Part shown: positions 15,125 to 23,141 of the stretch, in pieces | How the letters are laid out: each line of letters begins with the position of its first letter | Position numbering within the stretch: the stretch's first letter is position 1 | From: CALVGQ01 sp031551965 | GTDB lineage: Bacteria > Bacillota_I > Bacilli_A > Erysipelotrichales > Erysipelotrichaceae | Assembly: GCA_031551965.1 (NCBI GenBank) | Contig: JAVBMW010000040.1 | Span: 1-39,975 of the forward strand | Direction: 5' to 3' | Length of the DNA stretch: 39,975 bases | Notes under the pieces: model-generated | Database searches by the model: none | Told to the model about the DNA's origin: nothing | Seen by the model: the letters and a program-made list of their open reading frames with translations, nothing else | Program-made: the position numbers and the translations under genes

Positions 15125-15940
15125 TTAAAATACATGCAATACAGCAAGGATAATACTGATAAGCATCATTCCTAACACTAATTTTGTGGGACTAACTTTT
15201 CTTTTCAATAAAGTCACCACAACATACAATAACCCTAATGATAAAATTCCCGGCATGATTGAATCTAAAATTTGTGCGAATTTTATTTCTGAACCACCAA
15301 TCTCAAACTTTAAAGCTAGTGGAACATTAACATTGGTGCTGACAATTGCTCCTACCATCATCATCCCTACGATGGCAGCACTTCTAGTGATCATATCCAA
15401 AACACCTGATTTTAGTGCATTCTGCATGAATTCATTTCCTAAAGTGTAACCATAATTGAGAAGTACTCCTTTAATAATTAGAAATGAACCTCCGTAAATT
15501 AAAATAAATATGATAAAACCTAATGCACTTCCTTGCATCGCAAAACCTATCGCAATGCTTGCGGCAATAACTCGGATCGTATTATAAAATAACGAGTCTC
15601 CAATTCCTGCAAGTGGTCCCATTAATGCAACCTTAATACTTGAAATCGTCTCTGAATCCAGTTCAAGAGTCGTTGATCTTTGTTTTTCCATTGCATAAAC
15701 AAGCCCAAAAATGAAACCAGCTGTTGCCGCATGAGTATTAAAGAATTCAGTATGTCTTAATAACGCTTCTTTTCTGTTTTCTTCGTCATTTGCGTATAGG
15801 CGATTAATAACTCCATTCATTGCATAACCAAAACCTTGGCCTTCCATTTTGATCATATTAAAGGCTCCAAAGATCATTCCACTTCGAACATAAATTTGTC
15901 TTAAATCTTTTTTTTCTTCATTTGTCAAAATTTCATTCAT
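15125..15940 (-). CDS. PTS mannose/fructose/sorbose-family EIID (set 2)
   Basis: The start is the ATG at 15938-15940, because GAGGTG lies six bases upstream; the longer frame starts with a GTG inside that ribosome site. The 271-residue protein shows family signatures: GFGYAMNGVI, HTEFFNTHAATAGFIFGLVYAMEK, ALMGPLAGIGDSLFYNTIRVIAA, and membrane helices in the C-terminal half. With EIIC it forms the sugar channel. It overlaps the EIIC gene by 8 bp. No second EIIA or EIIB exists in the window, so this pair must take phosphate from the EIIA/EIIB genes at the operon's start or from elsewhere. Confidence 0.93.
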   Translation of the reverse strand: MNEILTNEEKKDLRQIYVRSGMIFGAFNMIKMEGQGFGYAMNGVINRLYANDEENRKEALLRHTEFFNTHAATAGFIFGLVYAMEKQRSTTLELDSETISSIKVALMGPLAGIGDSLFYNTIRVIAASIAIGFAMQGSALGFIIFILIYGGSFLIIKGVLLNYGYTLGNEFMQNALKSGVLDMITRSAAIVGMMMVGAIVSTNVNVPLALKFEIGGSEIKFAQILDSIMPGILSLGLLYVVVTLLKRKVSPTKLVLGMMLISIILAVLHVF

Positions 15941-16700
15941 GAATGTCACCTCGACTTTGATCTACTAAGTCTTTCATTTTCTTTTCATTGAAAAAACTAA
16001 CTAATGCGATAATCAGACCTAGCAAGGCTATTGGAAGTGTAGAAAGTCCTAAATATTTATTTAGAATAAACCCTAGAAGTAAGAAAGCTCCCACTTCTTT
16101 TGACCATAAAGTAATTGTCAGGATCGCAAGTCCTATGATTGGAAGCATTGAGCTTGCCGCAGTGATCCCTCTCATAACATCAACAGGCAGCATAGCCATT
16201 AAGCTTTCGAGCTGACCAATTCCAAATGCAATCGAAAAAAACAAAATGATCGCATTGTTCACTGGACTGATTCCAAAAGTTACACCCCACAACAACAAGT
16301 CATATTTTTTGGTTTCTCCTTCTTTTGCCAATTGTTCGAATTTTGGTGCAAACAAGGTCATGATTGGTTGAATGAGCGCTCCAACTGATGATATTACTGT
16401 TCCTACTGGCAAAGCAATTGCGATTGCTGCTTCAAGAGAAGCTCCAGTTTTGATCACAAATGCGGTACATAGAATTGAAGTGACAAAACACTCTGCTGGT
16501 GCGCTGCCTCCAATTGCACTGATTCCCATGAATACCGATTCAAGCATACCGCCAAGGATAATTCCGTTTTTAAAATCACCCAAAACTAGTCCCATAATTG
16601 GGCATATTACAATTGGTCTAGCCATTTGCCAAGCAATGTTCATTTCAAAAAAATAGAAAACATAATAAACCAAAACACATATTGCAGCTGTGAAAATCAT
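15933..16700 (-). CDS. PTS mannose/fructose/sorbose-family EIIC (set 2)
   Basis: The start at ATG 16698-16700 is preferred because GAGGTG sits nine bases upstream; a GTG further up overlaps the ribosome site. The 255-residue membrane protein contains RPIVICPIMGLVLGDFKNG, LESVFMGISAIGGS and ALPVGTVISS, the conserved core of EIIC of this family. It forms the translocation channel with the EIID encoded just downstream. The gene follows a HAD phosphatase gene by four bases. Divergence from the EIIC of set 1 suggests a different sugar specificity. Confidence 0.93.
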   Translation of the reverse strand: MIFTAAICVLVYYVFYFFEMNIAWQMARPIVICPIMGLVLGDFKNGIILGGMLESVFMGISAIGGSAPAECFVTSILCTAFVIKTGASLEAAIAIALPVGTVISSVGALIQPIMTLFAPKFEQLAKEGETKKYDLLLWGVTFGISPVNNAIILFFSIAFGIGQLESLMAMLPVDVMRGITAASSMLPIIGLAILTITLWSKEVGAFLLLGFILNKYLGLSTLPIALLGLIIALVSFFNEKKMKDLVDQSRGDIHE

Positions 16701-16704
16701 TTTT

Positions 16705-17478
16705 TTAGTCACCTCGCTTTATCCATTCGATCCATTCTTGAATTGATGAGACAACATGCCTGCTACCCTTTTTAACTTCATCAGGTGCTTCAATCATCGC
16801 ACATCCTTGAAATGCTTCGATCATTTCGATATCATTGTAACCATCACCAATCACTTCCACCTGATCTGCATGGAACAATTCTTTCAGTTCGAACAAACTA
16901 TTCTTTTTACTGACATTGAATCCATTAATATCAAGTGTCCCATTATTAAAATGGAATGATGCCTTATCACCATATTGCATTTCTAATTCTTCTTTTAGAT
17001 TTTTCGTATCCTTGATTTTGGCATCCCGGACAAAAAAGGAATTAATTCTTCCATTCTTAAGTAATGTTTGAGCATCACTCTGTACTGCACCTAATATTTC
17101 ATTGAAGTTTTTGGAATGTTCAGTGATTTGTCCCGATTTGATATTAGCGAACTTATCACCATCACTCACACCCATCATCACTGTCTCTTTTTTATTTAGG
17201 TGATCAATAATTCCATTGACAGTATTTTGATCAATATCGTGCCTTAAAATAATTTGTAAGTTCTCATCACAAACGATTCCACCGTTATTGCACACAATAA
17301 AATCAAAACCGATACCAAAATGTTTCAACTCATAGGCAATCATTCCAAGACTTCTTCCTGTAATGATTCCAAACAAATTGCCTTTATTTCTGAAATTTTG
17401 AATTGCCTCTAGATCATCCCTCGTGATAATCTGATTACGACGGAGTGTTCCATCGTAATCAGAGGCTAATAATATCAT
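16705..17478 (-). CDS. HAD-superfamily sugar phosphatase, Cof/type IIB
   Basis: The 257-residue protein has motif I SDYDGTLRR (Asp7, Asp9), motif II TGRS, a type IIB cap in the middle (about 80-185) and motif IV GDGYNDIEMIEAF. Cof-like enzymes hydrolyse sugar phosphates. In an operon of PTS importers, NagA and deacetylases, the likely role is dephosphorylating excess or dead-end sugar phosphates. Its ATG abuts the nagA stop codon (TAAATG) without a good ribosome site of its own, so translation is probably coupled. Confidence 0.85.
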   Translation of the reverse strand: MILLASDYDGTLRRNQIITRDDLEAIQNFRNKGNLFGIITGRSLGMIAYELKHFGIGFDFIVCNNGGIVCDENLQIILRHDIDQNTVNGIIDHLNKKETVMMGVSDGDKFANIKSGQITEHSKNFNEILGAVQSDAQTLLKNGRINSFFVRDAKIKDTKNLKEELEMQYGDKASFHFNNGTLDINGFNVSKKNSLFELKELFHADQVEVIGDGYNDIEMIEAFQGCAMIEAPDEVKKGSRHVVSSIQEWIEWIKRGD

Positions 17479-18660
17479 TTATTCAACAACACATGACTTT
17501 AAAAATTCAGTATTAAAGACATGTGTATCTGTTTTATGATCGAATACTATTCTACCTTCACTTACAGTTTCAAGCACTTCATAATTATCATTGATGACTA
17601 CATAATCTGCGTCTTTTCCTACTTTGATCGATCCTTTTTCTTTATCGAATCCATAACAAATGCATGGATTTAAGGCAGCCATTTTTAAGACTGTTTCAAT
17701 TGGGATATTCATATTTTCAACTAAATTTTTAATTCCGAAAATAACCGGTTTAGCTGATCCGCAAAGGCGTCCTGTGTCAGATAAACAAAATCCTCTTTCA
17801 TCAACATTTACAGGCATCCAACCAAAATTATATCTTCCTGCAGGAGCTCCTGCAATTGCTGCATTATCAGAGACCATCATCCATTTTTCAAAAGGTTTTG
17901 TCGCAAACATGATCTGCAACATTTCATTGCGTACATGAAGCCCATCACAGATCACTTCACACCAAACCTCTTTATCGAGTAAACAAGCTCCTAATCCACC
18001 CATGTTGCGATGATGAATCCCACTCATTACATTTGCCGTATGCGTAGAGACAGTAATTCCATTTTTAAAAGCTTTTAAAGCTTCTTCATAATTGCAGTTA
18101 CTGTGAGCATAGGCTACTCTTGCCCCATGATCGTTGAAATAATCGATAGCTTTTTGTGAATCAGGAAGTTCTGGCGCGATTGCTACAAGTCGAAGTAACC
18201 CTTCCCCATCATCAACCATTTTTTTCACAAAATCCATATCAATATCTGGATGACCCGTATCAACACCTTTTTCACCAACACGATTCAAGTATGGTCCTTC
18301 TGAATGAATACCTAGTATTTTCGCCCCATCATTTTCTTGTTTCGCAACGTTTGCGACATCTTTAATAATCGATGTGTTCGCAGTTGGAAAAATAGAAGTA
18401 ACTCCTTGTGACGCTAAGCCTTTCAAGTATCCTTTGATTTCTTCTTCGACACCTTCTTCTTTCCCCATTAAGCTATAACCCATTGTTCCATGATTGTGCG
18501 TGTCAAAGATTCCTGGAATTATACGTTTATCGCTGTAGTCCACATAATTTTCAACAGCTGCATTCCCAGGTAAGATTTTTGTGAATTTCCCATCCTCTAC
18601 TACAAGATACCCATCAACTACTCCTTCTTCGGTGTAAATCTGTCTGCATTTGATAATCAT
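17479..18660 (-). CDS. nagA: N-acetylglucosamine-6-phosphate deacetylase
   Basis: The 393-residue amidohydrolase has DTHNHG (53-58), GIHSEGPYLN with the metal-ligand Glu121, AHSNCNYEEA, THTANVMSGIHHRNMG, DGLHV and the catalytic-Asp motif VSDNA. NagA converts GlcNAc-6-P to GlcN-6-P and acetate in the cytosol. The residues around the first and second metal sites differ somewhat from textbook NagA (for example THTANVMSG for THLFNAM), so a related acetamido-sugar phosphate such as GalNAc-6-P (AgaA type) is possible. Its ribosome site GGAGAG overlaps the stop of the upstream ChbG-like gene. No nagB deaminase is in the window. Confidence 0.88.
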   Translation of the reverse strand: MIIKCRQIYTEEGVVDGYLVVEDGKFTKILPGNAAVENYVDYSDKRIIPGIFDTHNHGTMGYSLMGKEEGVEEEIKGYLKGLASQGVTSIFPTANTSIIKDVANVAKQENDGAKILGIHSEGPYLNRVGEKGVDTGHPDIDMDFVKKMVDDGEGLLRLVAIAPELPDSQKAIDYFNDHGARVAYAHSNCNYEEALKAFKNGITVSTHTANVMSGIHHRNMGGLGACLLDKEVWCEVICDGLHVRNEMLQIMFATKPFEKWMMVSDNAAIAGAPAGRYNFGWMPVNVDERGFCLSDTGRLCGSAKPVIFGIKNLVENMNIPIETVLKMAALNPCICYGFDKEKGSIKVGKDADYVVINDNYEVLETVSEGRIVFDHKTDTHVFNTEFLKSCVVE

Positions 18661-18662
18661 AT

Positions 18663-19460
18663 TTACTCTCCTTTCAGATCACGATAAGTGATCAATTCTA
18701 TATGATGATCTTTGATCAATTGCTTTACTTTTTCTGATGTCGCAGCTTTTAAATCTTTCTGGCGAACTACAGTATAGCTTGAAAAATCATAGAGATCTTC
18801 ATCCACAAATCCAGCATGACATATATAACAACATTTATCTTTATCTAAGGCATCTTCTAAATTCTTAAGTAAGTTTGTTTCTGAGTCGTAATTATATTGT
18901 TGTTCAAGAGAAAACGGTTTAGCATATTGGCTAGGAACTGAATGTAGTTTTGCCTTTTGCATCATTTCAAATGAAATTGGAATATCATATTTTTCTGACA
19001 TCATTTTCATCGCTTTATAAATATTCGGAGTAATTAAAGAATGTCCATGAAGGTATTCTGGCGCATGTCCCACTAAGTCAATAAATCGTTGTATTTGGGC
19101 TTCGATTTCTATGCAAGTTTCTTCGAAATTATAGGGATCATTAATAAATTCCTGTCCCATTGGTCCTTGCTTTGTTTCATTTTCGCTTAATCTTCTTTTT
19201 GAACTGATAAAGTCTCCGTTTTCATCCACAAGACCTGGCACAACTTGTGGATCACTTACAGGCTTTCCTGCAACTAAATTGATATCGATCCCAAAACATG
19301 CCTGTGGATAATCTTTGATTTGGGCTGCTGCATACTCAGTTGATGGCATATTAGCGAAGAGTCCAGTATTACGAATCACACCTTCTCTGATTCCCTTTAA
19401 TATACCACATGTAACTGCATCGGTAATTCCATAGTCGTCTGATTGAAATAATAACTTCAT
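18663..19460 (-). CDS. ChbG/YdjC-family carbohydrate deacetylase (proximal copy)
   Basis: The 265-residue protein has SDDYG (Asp8-Asp9) and EYLHGHS (His138, His140), with CHAGFVDEDL in place of the GGHPGYVD of the other copy. As in that copy, the family's metal histidine in the G-x-H-x-N segment is Asp59 (FGIDINLVAGKPVSDP). The enzyme probably N-deacetylates an imported amino-sugar phosphate. It overlaps the upstream membrane-protein gene by four bases (ATGA) and nagA follows after two bases, so it is firmly part of the operon. Confidence 0.8.
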   Translation of the reverse strand: MKLLFQSDDYGITDAVTCGILKGIREGVIRNTGLFANMPSTEYAAAQIKDYPQACFGIDINLVAGKPVSDPQVVPGLVDENGDFISSKRRLSENETKQGPMGQEFINDPYNFEETCIEIEAQIQRFIDLVGHAPEYLHGHSLITPNIYKAMKMMSEKYDIPISFEMMQKAKLHSVPSQYAKPFSLEQQYNYDSETNLLKNLEDALDKDKCCYICHAGFVDEDLYDFSSYTVVRQKDLKAATSEKVKQLIKDHHIELITYRDLKGE

Positions 19461-20377
19461 TTCTTTTCCCCCTCACTTAAATATTCGATTAAATTAGTTG
19501 CCATTTTTTCAAGGCGTGGAATGTTGATTTCAAAATCTTTTTTACAACGCGAATTCTTTACAACGAAACGGTTCTTTTCAATATCTCCGCAAACCAAATA
19601 AATCATTTTGTCTACAATCCCTAGTACACTGTTTTGAGCTTGTTCAATGGTGAATTCTCTTTGTTTAGTGATGATTTCCTTGCTTAACAGCTCATTGATA
19701 TCCATGTTTCCTTTTGTTGCGATAGCTAGGATATCACCACTCGCAAAGTTATCTAAATAAATTAACTTTTGATTCGCTTTAAGTTCTTCTTTTAAAACAA
19801 ATAATCCTTGATATGACATAACAGATTGATCCAATAGGACAAACGCTATTTGATCTGAATTGACTTTTAATGCAACTTCTATCAATAATACTACTGCTGC
19901 ACTATTGCGACTAAAATTAACTTTGTTTGGTTTTGCCTTCATAAAGAAATAGATCCAAACTAAACAGATCAATGTGATGAGAACACTTATGATTTTTAAA
20001 AGTGTTGAATATGTCGTGAACCCTTTGAGCAAATAATAAATAGCTTCCATAACTAAAATTGAGATTACAAATTGAATAATTAGACTGATGTTTTCATTTT
20101 GAAGATTCTTTTTTGTATCAAACGGATAATATTTATAACGGGGTAAATAAACTTTACTCGGAGTATCATAAGCAGCTGTTACTATAATTTTAGCACTGCT
20201 TAAATCACCGATCACAATATTATTAACGGCATTGATTTGTGATTTTTTTGACTGCAAAGTTATTTTTCTTTTTTGTTCAGAAAAGATCTTATTTACCTCA
20301 TCAAAGAACACTTGTTTTTGTTTCTGAGTAAACCTGATTCCTAATGTTACTCCAAAAAACATCATTAAGTCTTTCAT
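19457..20377 (-). CDS. Membrane protein resembling an inactivated M28-family peptidase
   Basis: The start at ATG 20375-20377 has AAAGGAG nine bases upstream. In the 306-residue protein, IIVTAAYDTPSK (64-75) resembles the M28 aminopeptidase strand that normally reads AHYDT, with Ala69 replacing the zinc histidine. NFSRNSAAVVLLIEVA (154-169) resembles the next metal motif D-N-x-S-G-V, with Ser/Arg replacing the bridging Asp. IAFVLLDQ and KLIYLDNFASGD follow in the expected order. Two membrane helices (about 98-117 and 126-146) are inserted between the first two motifs. I infer a pseudoenzyme with a binding or regulatory role. The match is my own pattern reading and needs structural confirmation. 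Confidence 0.5.
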   Translation of the reverse strand: MKDLMMFFGVTLGIRFTQKQKQVFFDEVNKIFSEQKRKITLQSKKSQINAVNNIVIGDLSSAKIIVTAAYDTPSKVYLPRYKYYPFDTKKNLQNENISLIIQFVISILVMEAIYYLLKGFTTYSTLLKIISVLITLICLVWIYFFMKAKPNKVNFSRNSAAVVLLIEVALKVNSDQIAFVLLDQSVMSYQGLFVLKEELKANQKLIYLDNFASGDILAIATKGNMDINELLSKEIITKQREFTIEQAQNSVLGIVDKMIYLVCGDIEKNRFVVKNSRCKKDFEINIPRLEKMATNLIEYLSEGEKK

Positions 20378-20402
20378 GTCTAAATCTCCTTTAATTAAGA
20401 AA

Positions 20403-20432
20403 GAGCTATGAAGCAAGTACACTTCATAGCTC
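20403..20432 (-). terminator. Intra-operon stem-loop, likely attenuator or processing site
   Basis: On the minus strand GAGCTATGAAG and CTTCATAGCTC form a perfect 11-bp stem with an 8-nt loop, followed by TTTCTTAATT. It lies 12 bases after the first EIID stop and just before the ribosome site of the next gene. The weak T-tract suggests partial termination or mRNA processing that favours the transporter genes over the downstream enzymes. Confidence 0.6.
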
Positions 20433-20444
20433 CATGATTGAAAC

Positions 20445-21263
20445 TTAGAAAATTCCTATAAATGCTCCAGCTAATGCGAAAACCAAGATTCCAATAATTA
20501 ATTGAGTTGGGCGGAAGCCTTTCTTGATTAATCTCATCATTAGGAATAATAAACATAATCCTAAGAAACCAGGGAAAATTGATTCGAATACGCCACCGAT
20601 ATCAACTGATGCTTCTCCAACATTAAGAACCCAGTTAAGTGGTACACGGACAAAGTTCGCTGACATACTACCAACCATCATTAATCCAAGAACTGATGCA
20701 GCTTTTGTTAAAGCTCCCATAAGTCCTGATTCAAAAATAGTTTCAATGAATGATGTTCCTAAAGTATATCCCCAGTTGATAAAATAGTATTTAACAAGGG
20801 ATTGAGATGCTCCATAAAGAAGAATGAAAATTAAAACTCCTAATGGATTCCCTGCACTACATAAACCAATACCAACACCTGCTGCAATAATACGTAAACA
20901 GTTAAAGAAGATACTGTCAAACATACCAGCGGTTGGTCCCATCAATGAAGCTTTGATATTTTCGATCGTTGATCCATCGATAGATCCTTTTTCTTTATGT
21001 TCTTTTTCCATTGCATAAGTTAACCCAGCGATGAAAGAGAAAGGTACTGCGTGTGTATTAAAGAAGTTTTGTTGACGACGATAAGCTTCTGTCTTACCTT
21101 CTTCATCATCTTTATAAATTGATTCGATTGCAGGTTGCATGGTTAATGTAAACCCATTTGCTTCCATTTTAACTAATGTAAAGGCAACAAACACTAAGTG
21201 TGAGTTGATAAACATTGATTTTAAAACACTTTTTTCTTCAGTCGTTAAAATTTTCTTTTCCAT
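20445..21263 (-). CDS. PTS mannose/fructose/sorbose-family EIID (set 1)
   Basis: The 272-residue protein contains FFNTHAVPFSFIAGLTYAMEKE, ASLMGPTAGMFDSIFFNCLRIIAA and WGYTLGTSFIETI, all conserved in this family. Its ATG shares one base with the stop of the EIIC gene (TAATG), and the ribosome site GAGGAGG lies inside the EIIC coding end. It partners the EIIC at 21263 in one sugar channel fed by the EIIA and EIIB genes just upstream. Confidence 0.95.
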   Translation of the reverse strand: MEKKILTTEEKSVLKSMFINSHLVFVAFTLVKMEANGFTLTMQPAIESIYKDDEEGKTEAYRRQQNFFNTHAVPFSFIAGLTYAMEKEHKEKGSIDGSTIENIKASLMGPTAGMFDSIFFNCLRIIAAGVGIGLCSAGNPLGVLIFILLYGASQSLVKYYFINWGYTLGTSFIETIFESGLMGALTKAASVLGLMMVGSMSANFVRVPLNWVLNVGEASVDIGGVFESIFPGFLGLCLLFLMMRLIKKGFRPTQLIIGILVFALAGAFIGIF

Positions 21264-22057
21264 TAGAAGAAATCCTCCTCAGCATTTACTCCGTTACTTG
21301 ATGATTGTAATGATTTTTTCAAATCGATTGAACGTTTTTCACCAAAGAACATTGTGATTGCGATTGCTGCTCCAAAAATTGCGATTGGAAGTGATCCAAG
21401 TCCCAAGAATTTAGTCATTACATATCCTACAAAGAAGAATACGCCAACTTCATTTGACCAAATCATAGAAGTTAAAATTGCGAACCCAACTGTAAACATC
21501 ATTCCAGTTGCAGCTCCGATTCCAGCCATTACTTGTGGTGGAAGTGAACCTAAGAAACCATTTAATCCTTCTACTCCAAATGCGATCGCAACATAAAGAA
21601 TAATACAATTGATAAGTGGAGTAATGAAGATTGCATAAGCCATTACTTGAATTCTAAATTGTTTGATATTTGTTGTTGCGAGTCTTTCCCAATAAGCTGA
21701 AAGTGAGTCATAAAGTGGACGTAAAACTCCACCAAATGCTGTAATTGCAGTTCCCATTGGAAGTGATAATGCTAAACCTGTTTCAATATCTGCCCCTGTT
21801 AAGATAGTGTACGATACTGCAATCAATGTTCCGATTGTTGGATCTGCTGCGATACTACCACCAATTGCAGAAATCCCCATAAATACTGATTCCAGTGCTG
21901 CCCCCATGATAAGTCCAGTTCTTAAATCTCCAAGAACTAACCCTGCAAGAGGTGCTACGACGATAGGACGGTTTAGACATTGCCAACTTAATAATGTTGG
22001 GTCAATAACTGAAACGATCCAGTAGACGAAAGCGATGCTTAAAGCTGCTCCTTGCAT
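21263..22057 (-). CDS. PTS mannose/fructose/sorbose-family EIIC (set 1)
   Basis: The 264-residue membrane protein contains RPIVVAPLAGLVLGDLRTGL, ALESVFMGISAIGGSIAADP and LSLPMGTAITAFGGVLRPL. These are the conserved EIIC regions of the mannose family. AAGGAGG precedes the start. The C-terminus ends in EEDFF, the same five residues that end the EIIA protein, because both gene ends carry a purine-rich ribosome site for the next gene. Confidence 0.95.
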   Translation of the reverse strand: MQGAALSIAFVYWIVSVIDPTLLSWQCLNRPIVVAPLAGLVLGDLRTGLIMGAALESVFMGISAIGGSIAADPTIGTLIAVSYTILTGADIETGLALSLPMGTAITAFGGVLRPLYDSLSAYWERLATTNIKQFRIQVMAYAIFITPLINCIILYVAIAFGVEGLNGFLGSLPPQVMAGIGAATGMMFTVGFAILTSMIWSNEVGVFFFVGYVMTKFLGLGSLPIAIFGAAIAITMFFGEKRSIDLKKSLQSSSNGVNAEEDFF

Positions 22058-22103
22058 AAAAATATATCCTCCTTTTTTTATGTTAGATTATGTTTCAAAT
22101 CTA

Positions 22104-22595
22104 TCAGCCAATAATTGATCGAAGCGTTTCTGGTGCTTCTTCTGGAGTTGTTTGGTATACACAATCAATTCCAGTTTCCAATACTTTTTTAAGTATTGCA
22201 GTTTCATCTTCATACAAATAAAGATTTCTACGTAGAGTTTTTCTTGCTTCTTCACCATGTTTTGGTGCTATACGACCATAATTCCCAACATTGATGAGTG
22301 GAATATCCTTTACTTCAGTTGCGATACGAAGTAAATCTTCTGGTGTACTACATACAACTAAAATTTTTAATGAATCACAACGTGGATCCTGTAACATGCG
22401 GATCGCATCATCAATTCCTTTAATTGCTGTTTTACATGTAGCTGGTGCTGCCATCAATAATGATTTCGCAACGATTGAATTATTTGCTGCATCATCATTC
22501 ACAACGAAAATACGATCAACACCTGTGTGTCTTGACCATTTGATAGCGATTTGTCCATGAATCAATCTTTCATCTAGGCGAACCATTTTAATCAT
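22104..22595 (-). CDS. PTS mannose/fructose/sorbose-family EIIB
   Basis: The 163-residue cytoplasmic protein begins MIKMVRLDERLIHGQI, where His14 in the D-x-R-L-I-H-G-Q motif is the phosphorylation site. It also has NDDAA and PLINVGNYGRI, typical of the family. It carries phosphate from EIIA to the incoming sugar at EIIC/EIID and is probably shared between the two permease sets of this operon. It follows the EIIA gene by 15 bases, with AAAGGG as ribosome site. Confidence 0.95.
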   Translation of the reverse strand: MIKMVRLDERLIHGQIAIKWSRHTGVDRIFVVNDDAANNSIVAKSLLMAAPATCKTAIKGIDDAIRMLQDPRCDSLKILVVCSTPEDLLRIATEVKDIPLINVGNYGRIAPKHGEEARKTLRRNLYLYEDETAILKKVLETGIDCVYQTTPEEAPETLRSIIG

Positions 22596-22610
22596 AAAAT
22601 CAACCCTTTC

Positions 22611-23021
22611 TTAGAAGAAATCTTCTTCTATTTGAACTTCATCATTGTCTTGTCTGACAACACGAAGCATTTCCCTGCTTTGTTGCACCAAATCTTCAAG
22701 TTCCTGTACAGTGATACTTTCACGGATCGCAAGTTCTAAAACCAATGCCAGATTAACTCCAGCGACAAGCATTGTATTAGGCCGTTCCAAGTATAAATAC
22801 ATCACCTGATTGACACTTCCTCCATATAAATCTGAAAGAAGCAGAATTTGATCATCTTCATTTATTTTTGTATAGAAATTATCCAATTGTTCCTGAACAT
22901 TACTTTCATCTACATAAGCATCATAAATTGTGACTTTCGAACTATCACCAAGTAAAATATCCAACGAGCTTTTCATTCCACTCGCAAAGTGCCCATGTGA
23001 TGATAAAAATATCTTAAGCAT
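22611..23021 (-). CDS. PTS mannose/fructose/sorbose-family EIIA
   Basis: The ATG at 23019-23021 is chosen because GGGGAG lies eight bases upstream and the product then starts with the first beta strand. The 136-residue protein begins MLKIFLSSHGHFASGM, with the phospho-histidine His9, and has LLLSDLYGGSVNQVM as the family's second signature. It accepts phosphate from HPr and passes it to EIIB. As first gene of the operon it lies directly behind the cre site, so it sets catabolite control for all downstream genes. Confidence 0.93.
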   Translation of the reverse strand: MLKIFLSSHGHFASGMKSSLDILLGDSSKVTIYDAYVDESNVQEQLDNFYTKINEDDQILLLSDLYGGSVNQVMYLYLERPNTMLVAGVNLALVLELAIRESITVQELEDLVQQSREMLRVVRQDNDEVQIEEDFF

Positions 23022-23042
23022 TTTCTCAACTCCCCTCAAAAT

Positions 23043-23056
23043 TGTTAACGCTTTCA
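23043..23056 (-). promoter_or_regulatory. Perfect cre site (CcpA operator) of the PTS operon
   Basis: The minus strand reads TGAAAGCGTTAACA, which matches the catabolite-responsive element consensus TGNAANCGNWNNCW at every defined position. It lies between the probable -10 box and the EIIA start, just past the expected transcription start, where CcpA blocks the polymerase. Confidence 0.8.
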
Positions 23057-23067
23057 TTTGTATCTTC

Positions 23068-23093
23068 ATTGTAGCTTTTGTAACTTCAGTACA
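23068..23093 (-). promoter_or_regulatory. Probable promoter of the PTS operon, weak -35 with TGTA-N7-TACA site
   Basis: TACAAT (23068-23073) on the minus strand is a good -10, but no recognisable -35 lies 16-18 bases upstream. TGTACTGAAGTTACA (23079-23093) covers that area with TGTA/TACA arms. This fits a promoter needing the PRD activator encoded next door; the operator assignment is a guess. Confidence 0.4.
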
Positions 23094-23111
23094 CCATGTT
23101 AATTTTTTCCA

Positions 23112-23141
23112 CGAAAAAAGGGAAACGAGTTATCATTTCCC
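23112..23141 (-). terminator. Terminator of the PRD regulator gene
   Basis: GGGAAA (23136-23141 region on the minus strand), a 10-nt loop and TTTCCC are followed by TTTTTT. The stem begins right after the regulator's stop codon and separates it from the PTS operon. Confidence 0.85.

Noticed and set aside
17660..17938. 92-residue open frame opposite nagA
   Set aside because: It is antisense to a well-supported enzyme gene, with no start signal or family resemblance.
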